Source: Sphingobium fuliginis (GTDB lineage Bacteria; Pseudomonadota; Alphaproteobacteria; Sphingomonadales; Sphingomonadaceae). Taken from it: DNA of 64,000 bases. The notes beneath the pieces are model-generated. The model saw only the letters and a program-made list of their open reading frames with translations. It searched no databases and was not told the DNA's origin. Location of the stretch: the NCBI RefSeq assembly GCF_004152845.1, contig NZ_SEON01000001.1, forward strand, positions 1 through 64,000, read 5' to 3'. Shown here one piece after another: positions 57,068 to 64,000 of the stretch (positions are counted from its first letter, which is position 1; each line of letters opens with the position of its first letter). A program made the translations under genes and the position numbers.

Positions 57068-57241
57068 ATGACCAATGCCAGAAAAGAACCGATCGGCGCA
57101 GGCGCCATTTTGGCGCTCACCATTTTGGGCGGAACAATCGTCGGCGGCCTGATGGGCCAGCCAAGTGCAGGCCTGCTGGGCGGCACCGCGCTGGGCATCG
57201 TGATCGCGGTGCTGCTATGGGTGCGGGATCGGGGAAAATAG
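57068..57241 (+). CDS. small Gly-rich membrane protein
   Basis: Predicted 57 aa with two glycine-rich hydrophobic helices, GAGAILALTILGGTIVGGLM and LLGGTALGIVIAVLLWV, ending RDRGK. The turn contains GQPSAGL. The frame is clean from ATG 57068 to TAG 57239-57241 with GGGAAA before it. Family not recognised; it may be a short inner-membrane protein. It lies 60 bp before the sorbosone-dehydrogenase-like gene on the same strand. Confidence 0.6.
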   Translation: MTNARKEPIGAGAILALTILGGTIVGGLMGQPSAGLLGGTALGIVIAVLLWVRDRGK

Positions 57242-57301
57242 CTCCGCACCCGGCACTTGCGCGCCTTGCCACCATCTGTGGGCCAGCATAAACGGATAGC
57301 C

Positions 57302-58630
57302 ATGAAGAAGCATCTGATCGCGCTCACCCTCCTCACGCTGGCCGTTCTCATCGGCCTTTTCTTCTATTTCGCGCGGGGAGATACGGCGCGGCTTCCGGCC
57401 GGCGCGGATGTGGGCAAGGAGCCGGTTTTCACCAGCCCCCGCAGCGAAATGATCCCGACGATGAACGTCGCGGATGCCGTGCCGTGGAAGGGTGGGGAAA
57501 AGCCGGTTCCCGCAAAGGGGCTGAACGTCGATCGCTTCGCGGATGGGCTGGACCATCCCCGCTCGCTGCTGCGCCTGCCCAATGGCGATGTGCTGGTGGC
57601 CGAAACCAACAGTCCGACACGCCCGACGGGCGGCATCGTCAACCGGGTGATGAACTATCTGATGAACAAGGCAGGCGCCGGCGTGCCGTCCGCCAACCGC
57701 ATCACCCTGCTGCGCGACGCCGATGGCGACGGGCGGGCGGAAACCAAGACCGCTTTCCTCAGCGGGCTCAACTCCCCCTATGGCATGGCGCTGGTGGGGA
57801 ACACGCTCTACGTCGCCAATACGGATGCCTTGATGGCCTTTCCCTACAAGGAAGGGGACAGCAGGATCACGGCCAGGGGGCGCAAGATCCTGAACCTTCC
57901 CGCGCAGGCGCCCAACATGCACTGGACGCGCAGCCTGGCCGCAAGCCCGCAGGGGCTGCTTTATGTGGGCGTCGGCTCCAACAGCAATATCGGGGAAAAT
58001 GACCTGGAGACGGAGGCCAATCGCGCCGCCGTGCTGGAGGTCAATCCCGATACGGGCGCCTATCGCATCTACGCTTCGGGCCTGCGCAACCCCGTGGGGC
58101 TGGCTTTCGAGCCCAGGAGCGGCGCCTTGTGGGGCGTGGTGAACGAGCGCGACATGCTGGGCAGCGATCTGGTGCCCGATTATCTGACGCGGGTGGAATT
58201 CGGCGCCTTCTATGGCTGGCCGTGGAATTATTGGGGCGGTTATGAGGATCGCCGTGTCCAGCCGCAACGGCCGGAGGTTCGCGAATATACCAAGCGGCCG
58301 GACTATGCGCTGGGCAATCATGTGGCGCCGCTGGGCCTCAGCTTCGCCGACAAGGTGACGCTGGGCGCGCCCTATGCCAACGGCGCCTTTGTCGGGCTGC
58401 ACGGCAGCTGGAATCGCAAGCCTGCCGCGGGCTACAAGGTCGTGTTCGTGCCCTTTGGCGACAATGGGGAGGCGGGCAAGGCCAAGCCGGTCGATGTGCT
58501 GACGGGCTTCCTGGGAAGCAAGGGCGAGGCGCATGGGCGCCCGGTCGATGTGACGGCGGACGCCAGGGGCGCGTTGCTGGTCAGCGACGATGTCGGCGGT
58601 GTCGTCTGGCGGGTGACGGCGGCGAAGTGA
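57302..58630 (+). CDS. PQQ-dependent sugar dehydrogenase / L-sorbosone dehydrogenase-like protein
   Basis: Predicted 442 aa with an N-terminal signal or anchor (LIALTLLTLAVLIGLFFYFA). The six-bladed propeller has FADGLDHPRSLLRLPNGDVLVAETN, LRDADGDGRAETK (a Ca-binding-like DxDxDG), GLNSPYGMALVGNTLYVAN, ASGLRNPVGLAFEP, WNYWGGYEDRRV and APLGLSFADKV. It fits the soluble glucose/sorbosone dehydrogenase family that uses PQQ in the periplasm. No PQQ synthesis gene is in the window, so an apoenzyme or different cofactor is possible. The ATG at 57302 starts the signal helix. Confidence 0.85.
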   Translation: MKKHLIALTLLTLAVLIGLFFYFARGDTARLPAGADVGKEPVFTSPRSEMIPTMNVADAVPWKGGEKPVPAKGLNVDRFADGLDHPRSLLRLPNGDVLVAETNSPTRPTGGIVNRVMNYLMNKAGAGVPSANRITLLRDADGDGRAETKTAFLSGLNSPYGMALVGNTLYVANTDALMAFPYKEGDSRITARGRKILNLPAQAPNMHWTRSLAASPQGLLYVGVGSNSNIGENDLETEANRAAVLEVNPDTGAYRIYASGLRNPVGLAFEPRSGALWGVVNERDMLGSDLVPDYLTRVEFGAFYGWPWNYWGGYEDRRVQPQRPEVREYTKRPDYALGNHVAPLGLSFADKVTLGAPYANGAFVGLHGSWNRKPAAGYKVVFVPFGDNGEAGKAKPVDVLTGFLGSKGEAHGRPVDVTADARGALLVSDDVGGVVWRVTAAK

Positions 58631-58858
58631 GGTGATGGGTTCTTGCCGGGGTGTGCCCTTGATCCTCTCCCGTCGAGGGCCGGCAGAGAGGGACACTCCC
58701 CAAAATGCCCCGGCCGCAAACCCATGAATGGCGCGCTCAGGATTTGAGGCAAAGGGCCCGGCACAAGGAGAGAGGGCGCGGGAATATGTTTCAAGCCCTG
58801 CCGACGCCGTGATGGGCCTTTCTGGTCGAACCGCAGGACGCCCGGATGGGTTTACGGC

Positions 58859-59677
58859 CTAGATATTGAGGCCATGCCGCCCGGCCAGTTCCACCACATA
58901 TTGCCAGGCCACGCGGCCTGAGCGGCTACCCCGCTGCGTCGCCCACTGGATCGCGTCCAGCGGCTGGAAGCTGAGGCCGAGGCTGGCCGCATAGCCGCTG
59001 ACAATAGCGACATAGGCATCCTGGTCGATCGCGTGGAAACCCAGGGACAGCCCGAAGCGGTCCGAAAGCGCCATCTTGTCGTCCACCACGTCGCGGGGAT
59101 TGACGGGGTCGTCCTGCTCCGACAGGTGGCGGGGCACGATGTGACGGCGGTTGGACGTCACATAGAGGCGAACATTGGCCGGGCGGGCGGCGGTTCCGCC
59201 CTGGAGCAGCGATCGAAGCGCACGGGCGTCGCCCACCCCATTTTCATCGAAGCCAAGATCGTCGAGGAACAGGATGAAGGGCCGGCGCGTGTCGCGCAAC
59301 AGGGTGAAGAGTTGCGGCAGGCTGGCCAGTTCATCGATCGCGCATTGCAGCAGGGCGATGTCCTGCCCCTCCGCCTGAAGCTTGCCGATGACGGCGGCAA
59401 CGACGGCGGACTTTCCGGTTCCGCGTGCGCCCCACAGCAGCACGTCATGCGCCGCATGTCCGGCAGCATGGCGGCGGCTGTTTTCAAGCAGCGCCTGCTT
59501 CTGCGCATCAATGCCGGTCAACAGGGCGTAATCCACCGGCGCGAAGGCCTCCACAGCCCGGATCGTGGCGCCGTTCCACACATAGGCGGGCGCGGCGGCC
59601 AGATCGGCGGAAGAAGCGGGCGGCGGAGCGATCCGTTCCAGCGCTTCGGCAATGCGGGTCAGCAGGGCATCGTTCAT
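58859..59677 (-). CDS. DUF815 family P-loop ATPase
   Basis: Predicted 272 aa AAA+-like protein. Walker A is GARGTGKSA at about residue 84, Walker B is FILFLDDLGF, and sensor-like NVRLYVTSNRRHIVPRHLSEQD follows. The N-terminus (NDALLTRIAEALERIAPPPASS) and the AAPAYVWNGATI segment are family-typical. Function unknown; homologues are conserved in Alphaproteobacteria. The 228 bp between its stop and the preceding plus-strand gene hold no supported feature. Confidence 0.87.
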   Translation of the reverse strand: MNDALLTRIAEALERIAPPPASSADLAAAPAYVWNGATIRAVEAFAPVDYALLTGIDAQKQALLENSRRHAAGHAAHDVLLWGARGTGKSAVVAAVIGKLQAEGQDIALLQCAIDELASLPQLFTLLRDTRRPFILFLDDLGFDENGVGDARALRSLLQGGTAARPANVRLYVTSNRRHIVPRHLSEQDDPVNPRDVVDDKMALSDRFGLSLGFHAIDQDAYVAIVSGYAASLGLSFQPLDAIQWATQRGSRSGRVAWQYVVELAGRHGLNI

Positions 59678-59788
59678 GGCGCCCTCGCTTAGCCCGCATC
59701 CGCATGACGGGCAAGCGCGGCGCCCATGTCATTCTTCTGTAGCAATGGCCTTTTACTCCCGGAAATCGGGGCTTATATCGCTGGGGTC

Positions 59789-60745
59789 GTGACCATCCCA
59801 AATCCAGTCTTTTCCACCCGAATAAGCCGCTATGGCAGCGAAGCGCTGCGCGAGGCGGCGCTGCTGATCCGTGCGGGCGAACCGGTCGCCGTGCCGACGG
59901 AGACGGTCTATGGCCTGGCGGCGGACGCCACGGACTCCAACGCGGTGGCGGCGATCTACACCGCCAAGGGACGGCCAAGCTTCAATCCGCTGATCGTCCA
60001 TGTCGCCGATCGGGAGATGGCCGGGCGTCTGGCCGATTTTTCGCCCGTGGCCGACAAGCTGGCGGAGCGGTTCTGGCCCGGCGCGCTGACCATGGTCCTG
60101 CCGGTGCGCCCGGATAGTGGGCTGTCCCCGCTGGTCATGGCGGGACTGCCGACCGTGGCGCTGCGCCTGCCCGCCCATCCGGCGATGCGGGCGCTGATCC
60201 GGGAAAGCGGGCGTCCGCTCGCCGCGCCTTCGGCCAATCGCAGCGGCGCGATCAGCCCGACGCGCGCCGAACATGTGCTGGCGAGCCTCAACGGCAAGAT
60301 CCGCATGATCCTGGATGAGGGGCCGACCAGCGAAGGGCTGGAATCGACCATCGTCGCGCCGGAAAGCGACTGCATCCGCCTGCTGCGACCGGGCCCGATC
60401 ACGGCGGCCATGCTGGAGGAGGCAAGCAGGCTGCCGGTGGTGACGGGCGCTGACAATGCGAAGATCGAGGCGCCGGGGCAGTTGGAAAGCCATTATGCGC
60501 CGTCCAAGCCGGTGCGGCTGAACGCGCTGAAGGCGGAGAAGGACGAATATCTGATCGGCTTCGGCCTGATGCCGTGTCATGTGAATCTCAGCCCCGACGC
60601 CGATATGCGGGAAGCGGCGGCGCATCTGTTCGCGGCCCTGCACATCGCGGATGCCAGCGCGGCGGAGCGGATCGCGGTGGCGCCGATACCCAATGAAGGG
60701 ATCGGTGTAGCCATCAATGACCGGTTGCGGCGGGCGGCGGCTTAA
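59789..60745 (+). CDS. tsaC: L-threonylcarbamoyladenylate synthase (Sua5/YrdC type)
   Basis: Predicted 318 aa two-domain protein of the Sua5 type. YrdC domain: GEPVAVPTETVYGLAADATD, IYTAKGRPSFNPLIVHV (KxRxxxNP), RPLAAPSANRSGAISPT. A C-terminal Sua5 domain of about 110 residues follows the linker. It makes threonylcarbamoyl-AMP from Thr, bicarbonate and ATP for t6A37 modification of tRNAs. GTG 59789 (MTIPNPVFST) is favoured; an ATG at 59726 would add 21 unconserved residues. Confidence 0.92.
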   Translation: MTIPNPVFSTRISRYGSEALREAALLIRAGEPVAVPTETVYGLAADATDSNAVAAIYTAKGRPSFNPLIVHVADREMAGRLADFSPVADKLAERFWPGALTMVLPVRPDSGLSPLVMAGLPTVALRLPAHPAMRALIRESGRPLAAPSANRSGAISPTRAEHVLASLNGKIRMILDEGPTSEGLESTIVAPESDCIRLLRPGPITAAMLEEASRLPVVTGADNAKIEAPGQLESHYAPSKPVRLNALKAEKDEYLIGFGLMPCHVNLSPDADMREAAAHLFAALHIADASAAERIAVAPIPNEGIGVAINDRLRRAAA

Positions 60746-60778
60746 CATTCGCATTCATGCGGACCGCCTATGAATATG

Positions 60779-60805
60779 GTCATGCTGAACTTATTTCAGC
60801 ATGAC
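60779..60805. repeat. GTCATGC palindromic repeat, copy 2
   Basis: GTCATGCTGAA pairs with TTCAGCATGAC (11 perfect pairs, 5-nt loop). Same GTCATGC...GCATGAC core as copy 1. It sits between convergent genes and could serve as their terminator. Confidence 0.7.
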
Positions 60806-60842
60806 GCGTGGGGATGGGCCGGATAAAAGGGCGAGAAATCAC

Positions 60843-61109
60843 TCACCCGCAATTATCATAACCCGCATCGCGGCATTCGCGGCGACGGCGTTCTTCCTCC
60901 TTCTTCCGCTCGCGGGCTTCGCGCGCCTCCTGCTTGCGCATCTTGCGGCCGTAATTGCGGTCGGCCTCTTCCTGGCTGGTGGTGCTCCAGTCGACCACCT
61001 GGCTGCCAGCGCGCACCGGCGCCGTCACGATATTCGCCGCCGTCCGCGCGATGCAGCCCGGCAGGAACAGCAACAAAGCCGGCGCGGCCACCCATGCGAT
61101 CTTGTTCAT
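60843..61109 (-). CDS. small lipoprotein with a charged C-terminus
   Basis: Predicted 88 aa. The signal MNKIAWVAAPALLLFLPGC has lipobox FLPGC. The mature segment ARTAANIVTAPVRAGSQVVDW is followed by an Arg/Lys/Glu-rich helix (MRKQEAREARERKKEEERRRR) and a short CRDAGYDNCG end with two cysteines. I do not recognise a family. It is probably anchored in the outer membrane with the charged helix facing murein. Confidence 0.72.
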   Translation of the reverse strand: MNKIAWVAAPALLLFLPGCIARTAANIVTAPVRAGSQVVDWSTTSQEEADRNYGRKMRKQEAREARERKKEEERRRRECRDAGYDNCG

Positions 61110-61183
61110 ATCTCTTCCCCGGCTTGTCATGTCCGCCAGCTTAAAGACGCTGGCGGCCAGGGCAAGCCGTGGGCGACGAACCG

Positions 61184-61720
61184 TTAGGGCGCTTCGATCC
61201 GCTCGGCAAAGCCCTTGCGCAGCTTGGCGAGCTTGGGCGGGATCACCGCCATGCAATAGGGGTTCCGGTCCCCCACCCGCTCCCAATATTTCTGGTGATA
61301 ATCCTCCGCCGGATACCAGGGCGCGTCGGGCTCTATGGCGGTGACGATCGGGTTCGCCTGATCCGCCTGAGCGCGCTCGATCCCGGCCTTCGCCTCCGCC
61401 GCCTGTTCGGGCGAATGGGGGAAGATGGCCGACCGATACTGGGTGCCGATGTCGTTGCCCTGCCGGTTGAGCGTCGTCGGATCATGGGTGGCGAAGAAAA
61501 TGTCCAGCAGGTCGCCATAGCCGATCGCCGCCGGATCATAGGTGATGCGGATAGCCTCGGCATGGCCGGTCGCGCCGGAGCAGACCTGCTCATAGCTGGG
61601 GTTCGGCAGCGTGCCGCCGATATAGCCGCTTTCCACGGCCTTCACGCCCTTCAGATTCTGATACACCGCTTCCGTGCACCAGAAGCAGCCGCCAGCCAGG
61701 GTTGCGATCTCTTCGGCCAT
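61184..61720 (-). CDS. msrA: peptide-methionine (S)-S-oxide reductase MsrA
   Basis: Predicted 178-aa repair enzyme reducing methionine-S-sulfoxide. GGCFWCTEAVYQ carries the nucleophile Cys (first Cys of GCFWC). ESGYIGGTLPNPSYEQVCSGATGHAEAI and DPTTLNRQGNDIGTQYRSAIF are diagnostic. PAEDYHQKYWER is near the end. The C-terminal resolving cysteine could be Cys in NPYCMAV. The ATG at 61720 gives standard length. Confidence 0.94.
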   Translation of the reverse strand: MAEEIATLAGGCFWCTEAVYQNLKGVKAVESGYIGGTLPNPSYEQVCSGATGHAEAIRITYDPAAIGYGDLLDIFFATHDPTTLNRQGNDIGTQYRSAIFPHSPEQAAEAKAGIERAQADQANPIVTAIEPDAPWYPAEDYHQKYWERVGDRNPYCMAVIPPKLAKLRKGFAERIEAP

Positions 61721-61763
61721 ATAGGGAGTCCTTATCCTGAATTGGCCGCCGAGATAGGAAGGA

Positions 61764-63470
61764 TCAGCCCGCGGTTCCAGTCTGCCGCATCGCCGCCTCC
61801 GCCTTGGCGCGTTCCTCGGCCACCAGTTCCTTGCGGGACAGCTTGCCGACCAGCGTCTTGGGCAGGTTGAGGCGCACCTCCACCTCGCACACCTTCTCAT
61901 GCTTGCCCAGTTGCGGGTTCAGCCAGTCCTTGAGCGCGGCCCCGTCGATCCCGGAGCCCTCCTGAAGAGTGACGAAGGCCTTCGGGCATTCGCCGCGATA
62001 ATGGTCGGGAATGCCGATCACCAGCGCTTCCTTGACCGCCGGATGGTGGTAGAGGACCTTCTCGACCTCGCTGGGGAAGACCTTGAACCCGCCGACGGCG
62101 ATCATGTCCTTCAGCCGGTCGACGATCTTCACATAGCCGTCCTCGTCGATCAGCCCGACATCGCCTGTGCGCAGCCAGCCGTCGACGAAAACCTCCTCGT
62201 CGGCGTCCGGCCGCTGCCAATAGCCCTTCATGATCTGCGGCCCGGAAAAGACCAGTTCGCCCGGTTCGCCCTCGGGCGGCGGACGGGTCGGGTCCTCGCG
62301 GTCGACCAGCTTGACGCGGGTGCCGGGCACCGGCTGCCCCACCGTGCCGGACTTGTTGAGGCCCTCATAGGGGTTGGAGCAGACGACCGGGCTGCTTTCG
62401 GTGAGGCCATAGCCCTCGACCAGCTTGGAGCCCGTCATCGCCTCGAACCGCTGCTTGACCTCCAGCGGCAGCGGCGCGCCGCCGGAAATGCAGAGGCGCA
62501 GGGAGGAGAAGTCGATATTGGGCGTCGCGGGATGATCCAGCAGCGCCTGGTACATGGTGGGCACGCCGGGCAGCGAGGTCGCCCTGGTCCGCTGCAACGC
62601 GGCCAGAACCTGCGTGCCGTCGAAACGGGGCAGCATCACCATCTCGCCGCCGTTCAGCACCGTCCGGTTGAGCACGCATGTATTGGCGAAGACATGGAAG
62701 AAGGGCAGCACCGCCAATATGCGGTCGGGCGCTTCGGGATGCGGATCGATCAGGCGGACCTGCCGCGCATTGGCGGTCAGGTTCTGATGGGTCAGCATTG
62801 CGCCCTTGGGCCGGCCGGTGGTGCCGCCGGTATATTGCAGTAGGGCGATGTCCTGCTCCGGATCGATGGCGACCGGCACGGGGTCTTCGCCATGGCGCAG
62901 CAGGTCCGCATAATGGGTAAGGCGCGGATCGTGCGGTACCGCGACCGTCTCCTTGCGCTTGAACAGCCGGAACAGCACCGACTTGGCAGGCGGCAGGACT
63001 TCCGCGACGCAGCCGACGACCAGCCGTTCCAGGCTGCTGTTGTCCAGCACTTCCAGCGCGGTGGGCAGCAATGCCTTGGCCGACAGGGTGAAGAGGATCT
63101 TCGTCCCGCTATCCTCGACCTGATGTTCCAGTTCGGCGGCCGTGTAGAGGGGGGAATAGTTGACGACCGTCGCCCCGGCCATCATCGCGCCATAATAGGC
63201 CGCGACATAATGAGGGACATTGGGCAGGAAAAGACCGACCCGGTCCCCCTTTTCTATGCCCATGTCCTGCAATCCCCTGGCGACCCGCCGGATGCTGTGG
63301 AGCATTTCGCCATAGCTCGTCTTGCGGCCCATGAAGTCGATCATCACCGCTTGCGGATTGGCCGCGGCGCTGTTCGCCACCATCTCCACCATCGACAGGG
63401 GCGGGAATGTCTGCTCCCAGGCAGAGGGATGATTATAGCGGGTTTTCCAGATTTTTTCGCTGCTCTCCAT
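61764..63470 (-). CDS. fadD: long-chain fatty acid--CoA ligase
   Basis: Predicted 568 aa ANL-superfamily acyl-CoA synthetase. The P-loop is LLQYTGGTTGRPKGAMLTH at about residue 215-233, the A5 motif is VEGYGLTESSPVV, A8 is GWLRTGDVGLIDEDGYVKIVDRLKDMI, and the A10 Lys is in PKTLVGKLSRKEL. PYVAAYYGAMMAGATVVNYSPL is typical of FadD. It activates fatty acids at the inner membrane for beta-oxidation or lipid synthesis. A perfect palindrome lies 28 bp upstream of its ATG. Confidence 0.94.
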   Translation of the reverse strand: MESSEKIWKTRYNHPSAWEQTFPPLSMVEMVANSAAANPQAVMIDFMGRKTSYGEMLHSIRRVARGLQDMGIEKGDRVGLFLPNVPHYVAAYYGAMMAGATVVNYSPLYTAAELEHQVEDSGTKILFTLSAKALLPTALEVLDNSSLERLVVGCVAEVLPPAKSVLFRLFKRKETVAVPHDPRLTHYADLLRHGEDPVPVAIDPEQDIALLQYTGGTTGRPKGAMLTHQNLTANARQVRLIDPHPEAPDRILAVLPFFHVFANTCVLNRTVLNGGEMVMLPRFDGTQVLAALQRTRATSLPGVPTMYQALLDHPATPNIDFSSLRLCISGGAPLPLEVKQRFEAMTGSKLVEGYGLTESSPVVCSNPYEGLNKSGTVGQPVPGTRVKLVDREDPTRPPPEGEPGELVFSGPQIMKGYWQRPDADEEVFVDGWLRTGDVGLIDEDGYVKIVDRLKDMIAVGGFKVFPSEVEKVLYHHPAVKEALVIGIPDHYRGECPKAFVTLQEGSGIDGAALKDWLNPQLGKHEKVCEVEVRLNLPKTLVGKLSRKELVAEERAKAEAAMRQTGTAG

Positions 63471-63497
63471 TTGTACAGGTGTAAGTTACGCCTTCCC

Positions 63498-63513
63498 TTT
63501 ACGCAAGCGTAAA
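63498..63513. promoter_or_regulatory. perfect palindrome upstream of fadD (putative operator)
   Basis: TTTACGC-AA-GCGTAAA, 7-bp arms and a 2-nt spacer, in the AT-richer promoter zone just upstream of fadD. The layout suits a dimeric regulator of the TetR or MerR type. In some bacteria, fatty-acid or branched-chain acyl-CoA genes are controlled by such palindromes; which regulator binds here is unknown. Confidence 0.5.
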
Positions 63514-63520
63514 GCACGGC

Positions 63521-63557
63521 AAAAGGGCCGCGGCCCTTGGCAAGGCGCGGCCCTTTT
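63521..63557. terminator. bidirectional Rho-independent terminator
   Basis: AAAAGGGCCGCG pairs perfectly with CGCGGCCCTTTT (12 bp). On the minus strand the hairpin is followed by TTTT from the A-run. It lies 51 bp after the stop of the DUF1013 gene and so ends that transcript before fadD. Confidence 0.8.
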
Positions 63558-63607
63558 CCCGGTCTCTGCCGTCGTCGCTCCGCACGGGGCGGATTGACGT
63601 TACGGCA

Positions 63608-64000
63608 TCAGACGTGACCCTTGTTGTCGCTGAACGGATCGAGGATTTTCGCGGCGCCCGAAATCAGGTCGGACTCGCTCTTCAGCGCTTCTTCCGCGCG
63701 GCGGGTGGCGTCCTCGCGCTCCCGGCGCAGCTCGTTGATCAGCGCCTCGCGATCGCCGTCCAGGCGCGAATCGGTGGGGGCCTCGATGCCCGCCTTCTTC
63801 GCCGCCTTCGTCACCAGCGCGTCCAGTTCCCGCTGCGAGCAGAGGCCCAGCGTCACCGGGTCCTTGGGCACGATGTTGGAGATATTCCAGTGCGTGCGGT
63901 CGCGGATCGCGGCGATGGTGGTGCGCGTGGTGCCGATCAGCTTGCCGATGGCGCCGTCCGAAATTTCCGGATGGTTGCGCAGGATCCAGGCGATGCCGTC
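63608..64000 (-). CDS. DUF1013 family cell-cycle regulator (TrcR-like), 5' end outside the window
   Basis: The C-terminal 130 residues are present. The frame runs to the window edge, so the start is missing. DGIAWILRNHPEISDGAIGK, then GTTRTTIAAIRDRTHWNISN, is a helix-turn-helix-like block. PKDPVTLGLCSQRELDALVTKAAKKAG follows, then a charged coiled helix. This matches DUF1013, annotated as cell cycle transcriptional regulator TrcR, a conserved alphaproteobacterial protein. It is truncated by the window only, with no sign of disruption. Confidence 0.87.
   Translation of the reverse strand, partial: DGIAWILRNHPEISDGAIGKLIGTTRTTIAAIRDRTHWNISNIVPKDPVTLGLCSQRELDALVTKAAKKAGIEAPTDSRLDGDREALINELRREREDATRRAEEALKSESDLISGAAKILDPFSDNKGHV

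Noticed and set aside
58631..58858. Possible gene between the sorbosone-dehydrogenase-like and DUF815 genes
   Set aside because: No frame with a start, ribosome-binding site and protein-like composition; I see only weak GC-rich inverted repeats.

Overview
The window reads as a chromosomal segment of a sphingomonad alphaproteobacterium, most like Sphingobium or Sphingomonas (inference). The base composition is GC-rich, genes are tightly packed on both strands, and many neighbours overlap by 1-4 nt. Lineage signs include the tkt-gap-pgk-fba block beside zapA and 6S RNA, DUF1465 and DUF1013 proteins, a DksA without a zinc finger, a Caulobacter-type oxidative xylose pathway and a TamA/TamB pair. 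Apart from the tail of an IS5-type transposase at the left edge there are no mobile elements. I found no phage genes, CRISPR array or replication origin.

Layout. 1-7.3 kb: transposase end, then glycolysis and pentose phosphate genes (fba, pgk, gap, tkt, minus strand), then on the plus strand a small coiled-coil gene, zapA, 6S RNA, fthC and a DUF2842 gene. 7.3-14.5 kb: inverted palindromic repeats, two identical tRNA-Asp genes, an AI-2E-type permease, a DUF11-like secreted protein, glutamine cyclotransferase, ygfZ, a dihydroorotase with an altered metal site, rarD with a probable CTG start, and a lipoprotein. 14.5-23 kb: branched-chain 2-oxo acid dehydrogenase operon (E1 alpha, E1 beta, E2), thyA, a RadC/JAB-like protein without its zinc histidines, tRNA-Pro, an Lrp regulator, a LacI regulator and purB. 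23-27.5 kb: an EF-hand protein, a small membrane protein, and the NHEJ pair ku-ligD. 27.5-32.7 kb: xylX-xylB-xylC-MFS transporter-aldose epimerase behind a LacI-type operator. 32.7-46.8 kb: lapA, pyrF, a thioesterase, an outer-membrane barrel, sdaA, tamB, tamA, DUF1465, two DUF465 genes around a candidate structured RNA, a PilZ protein, dksA, a Ser/Thr/Gly-rich protein with a PEP-CTERM-like tail, and a host-attachment-family protein. 46.8-64 kb: serS, surE, a K+ channel with an NAD-binding domain, rimO, a DUF3298-like lipoprotein, a leucyl aminopeptidase, MarR-NlpC/P60-argC, small ORFs, a sorbosone-dehydrogenase-like protein, a DUF815 ATPase, a Sua5-type protein, a lipoprotein, msrA, fadD and a truncated DUF1013/TrcR gene.

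How it works together. Most genes are housekeeping: central carbon metabolism, nucleotide synthesis, translation, division and envelope biogenesis. The xyl cluster is an accessory catabolic block. It oxidises an aldopentose to a lactone, opens the lactone and dehydrates the 2-keto-3-deoxy acid; the pentonate dehydratase and final aldehyde dehydrogenase must be elsewhere. The bkd operon handles Val/Leu/Ile-derived keto acids and also lacks its E3 here. The points most worth following up are the candidate three-way-junction RNA at 43970-44050, the two CTGA gene junctions implying CTG starts, the metal-site-less JAB domain, the Gln-substituted dihydroorotase, and the operator-like palindromes in front of the bkd, xyl and fadD genes.
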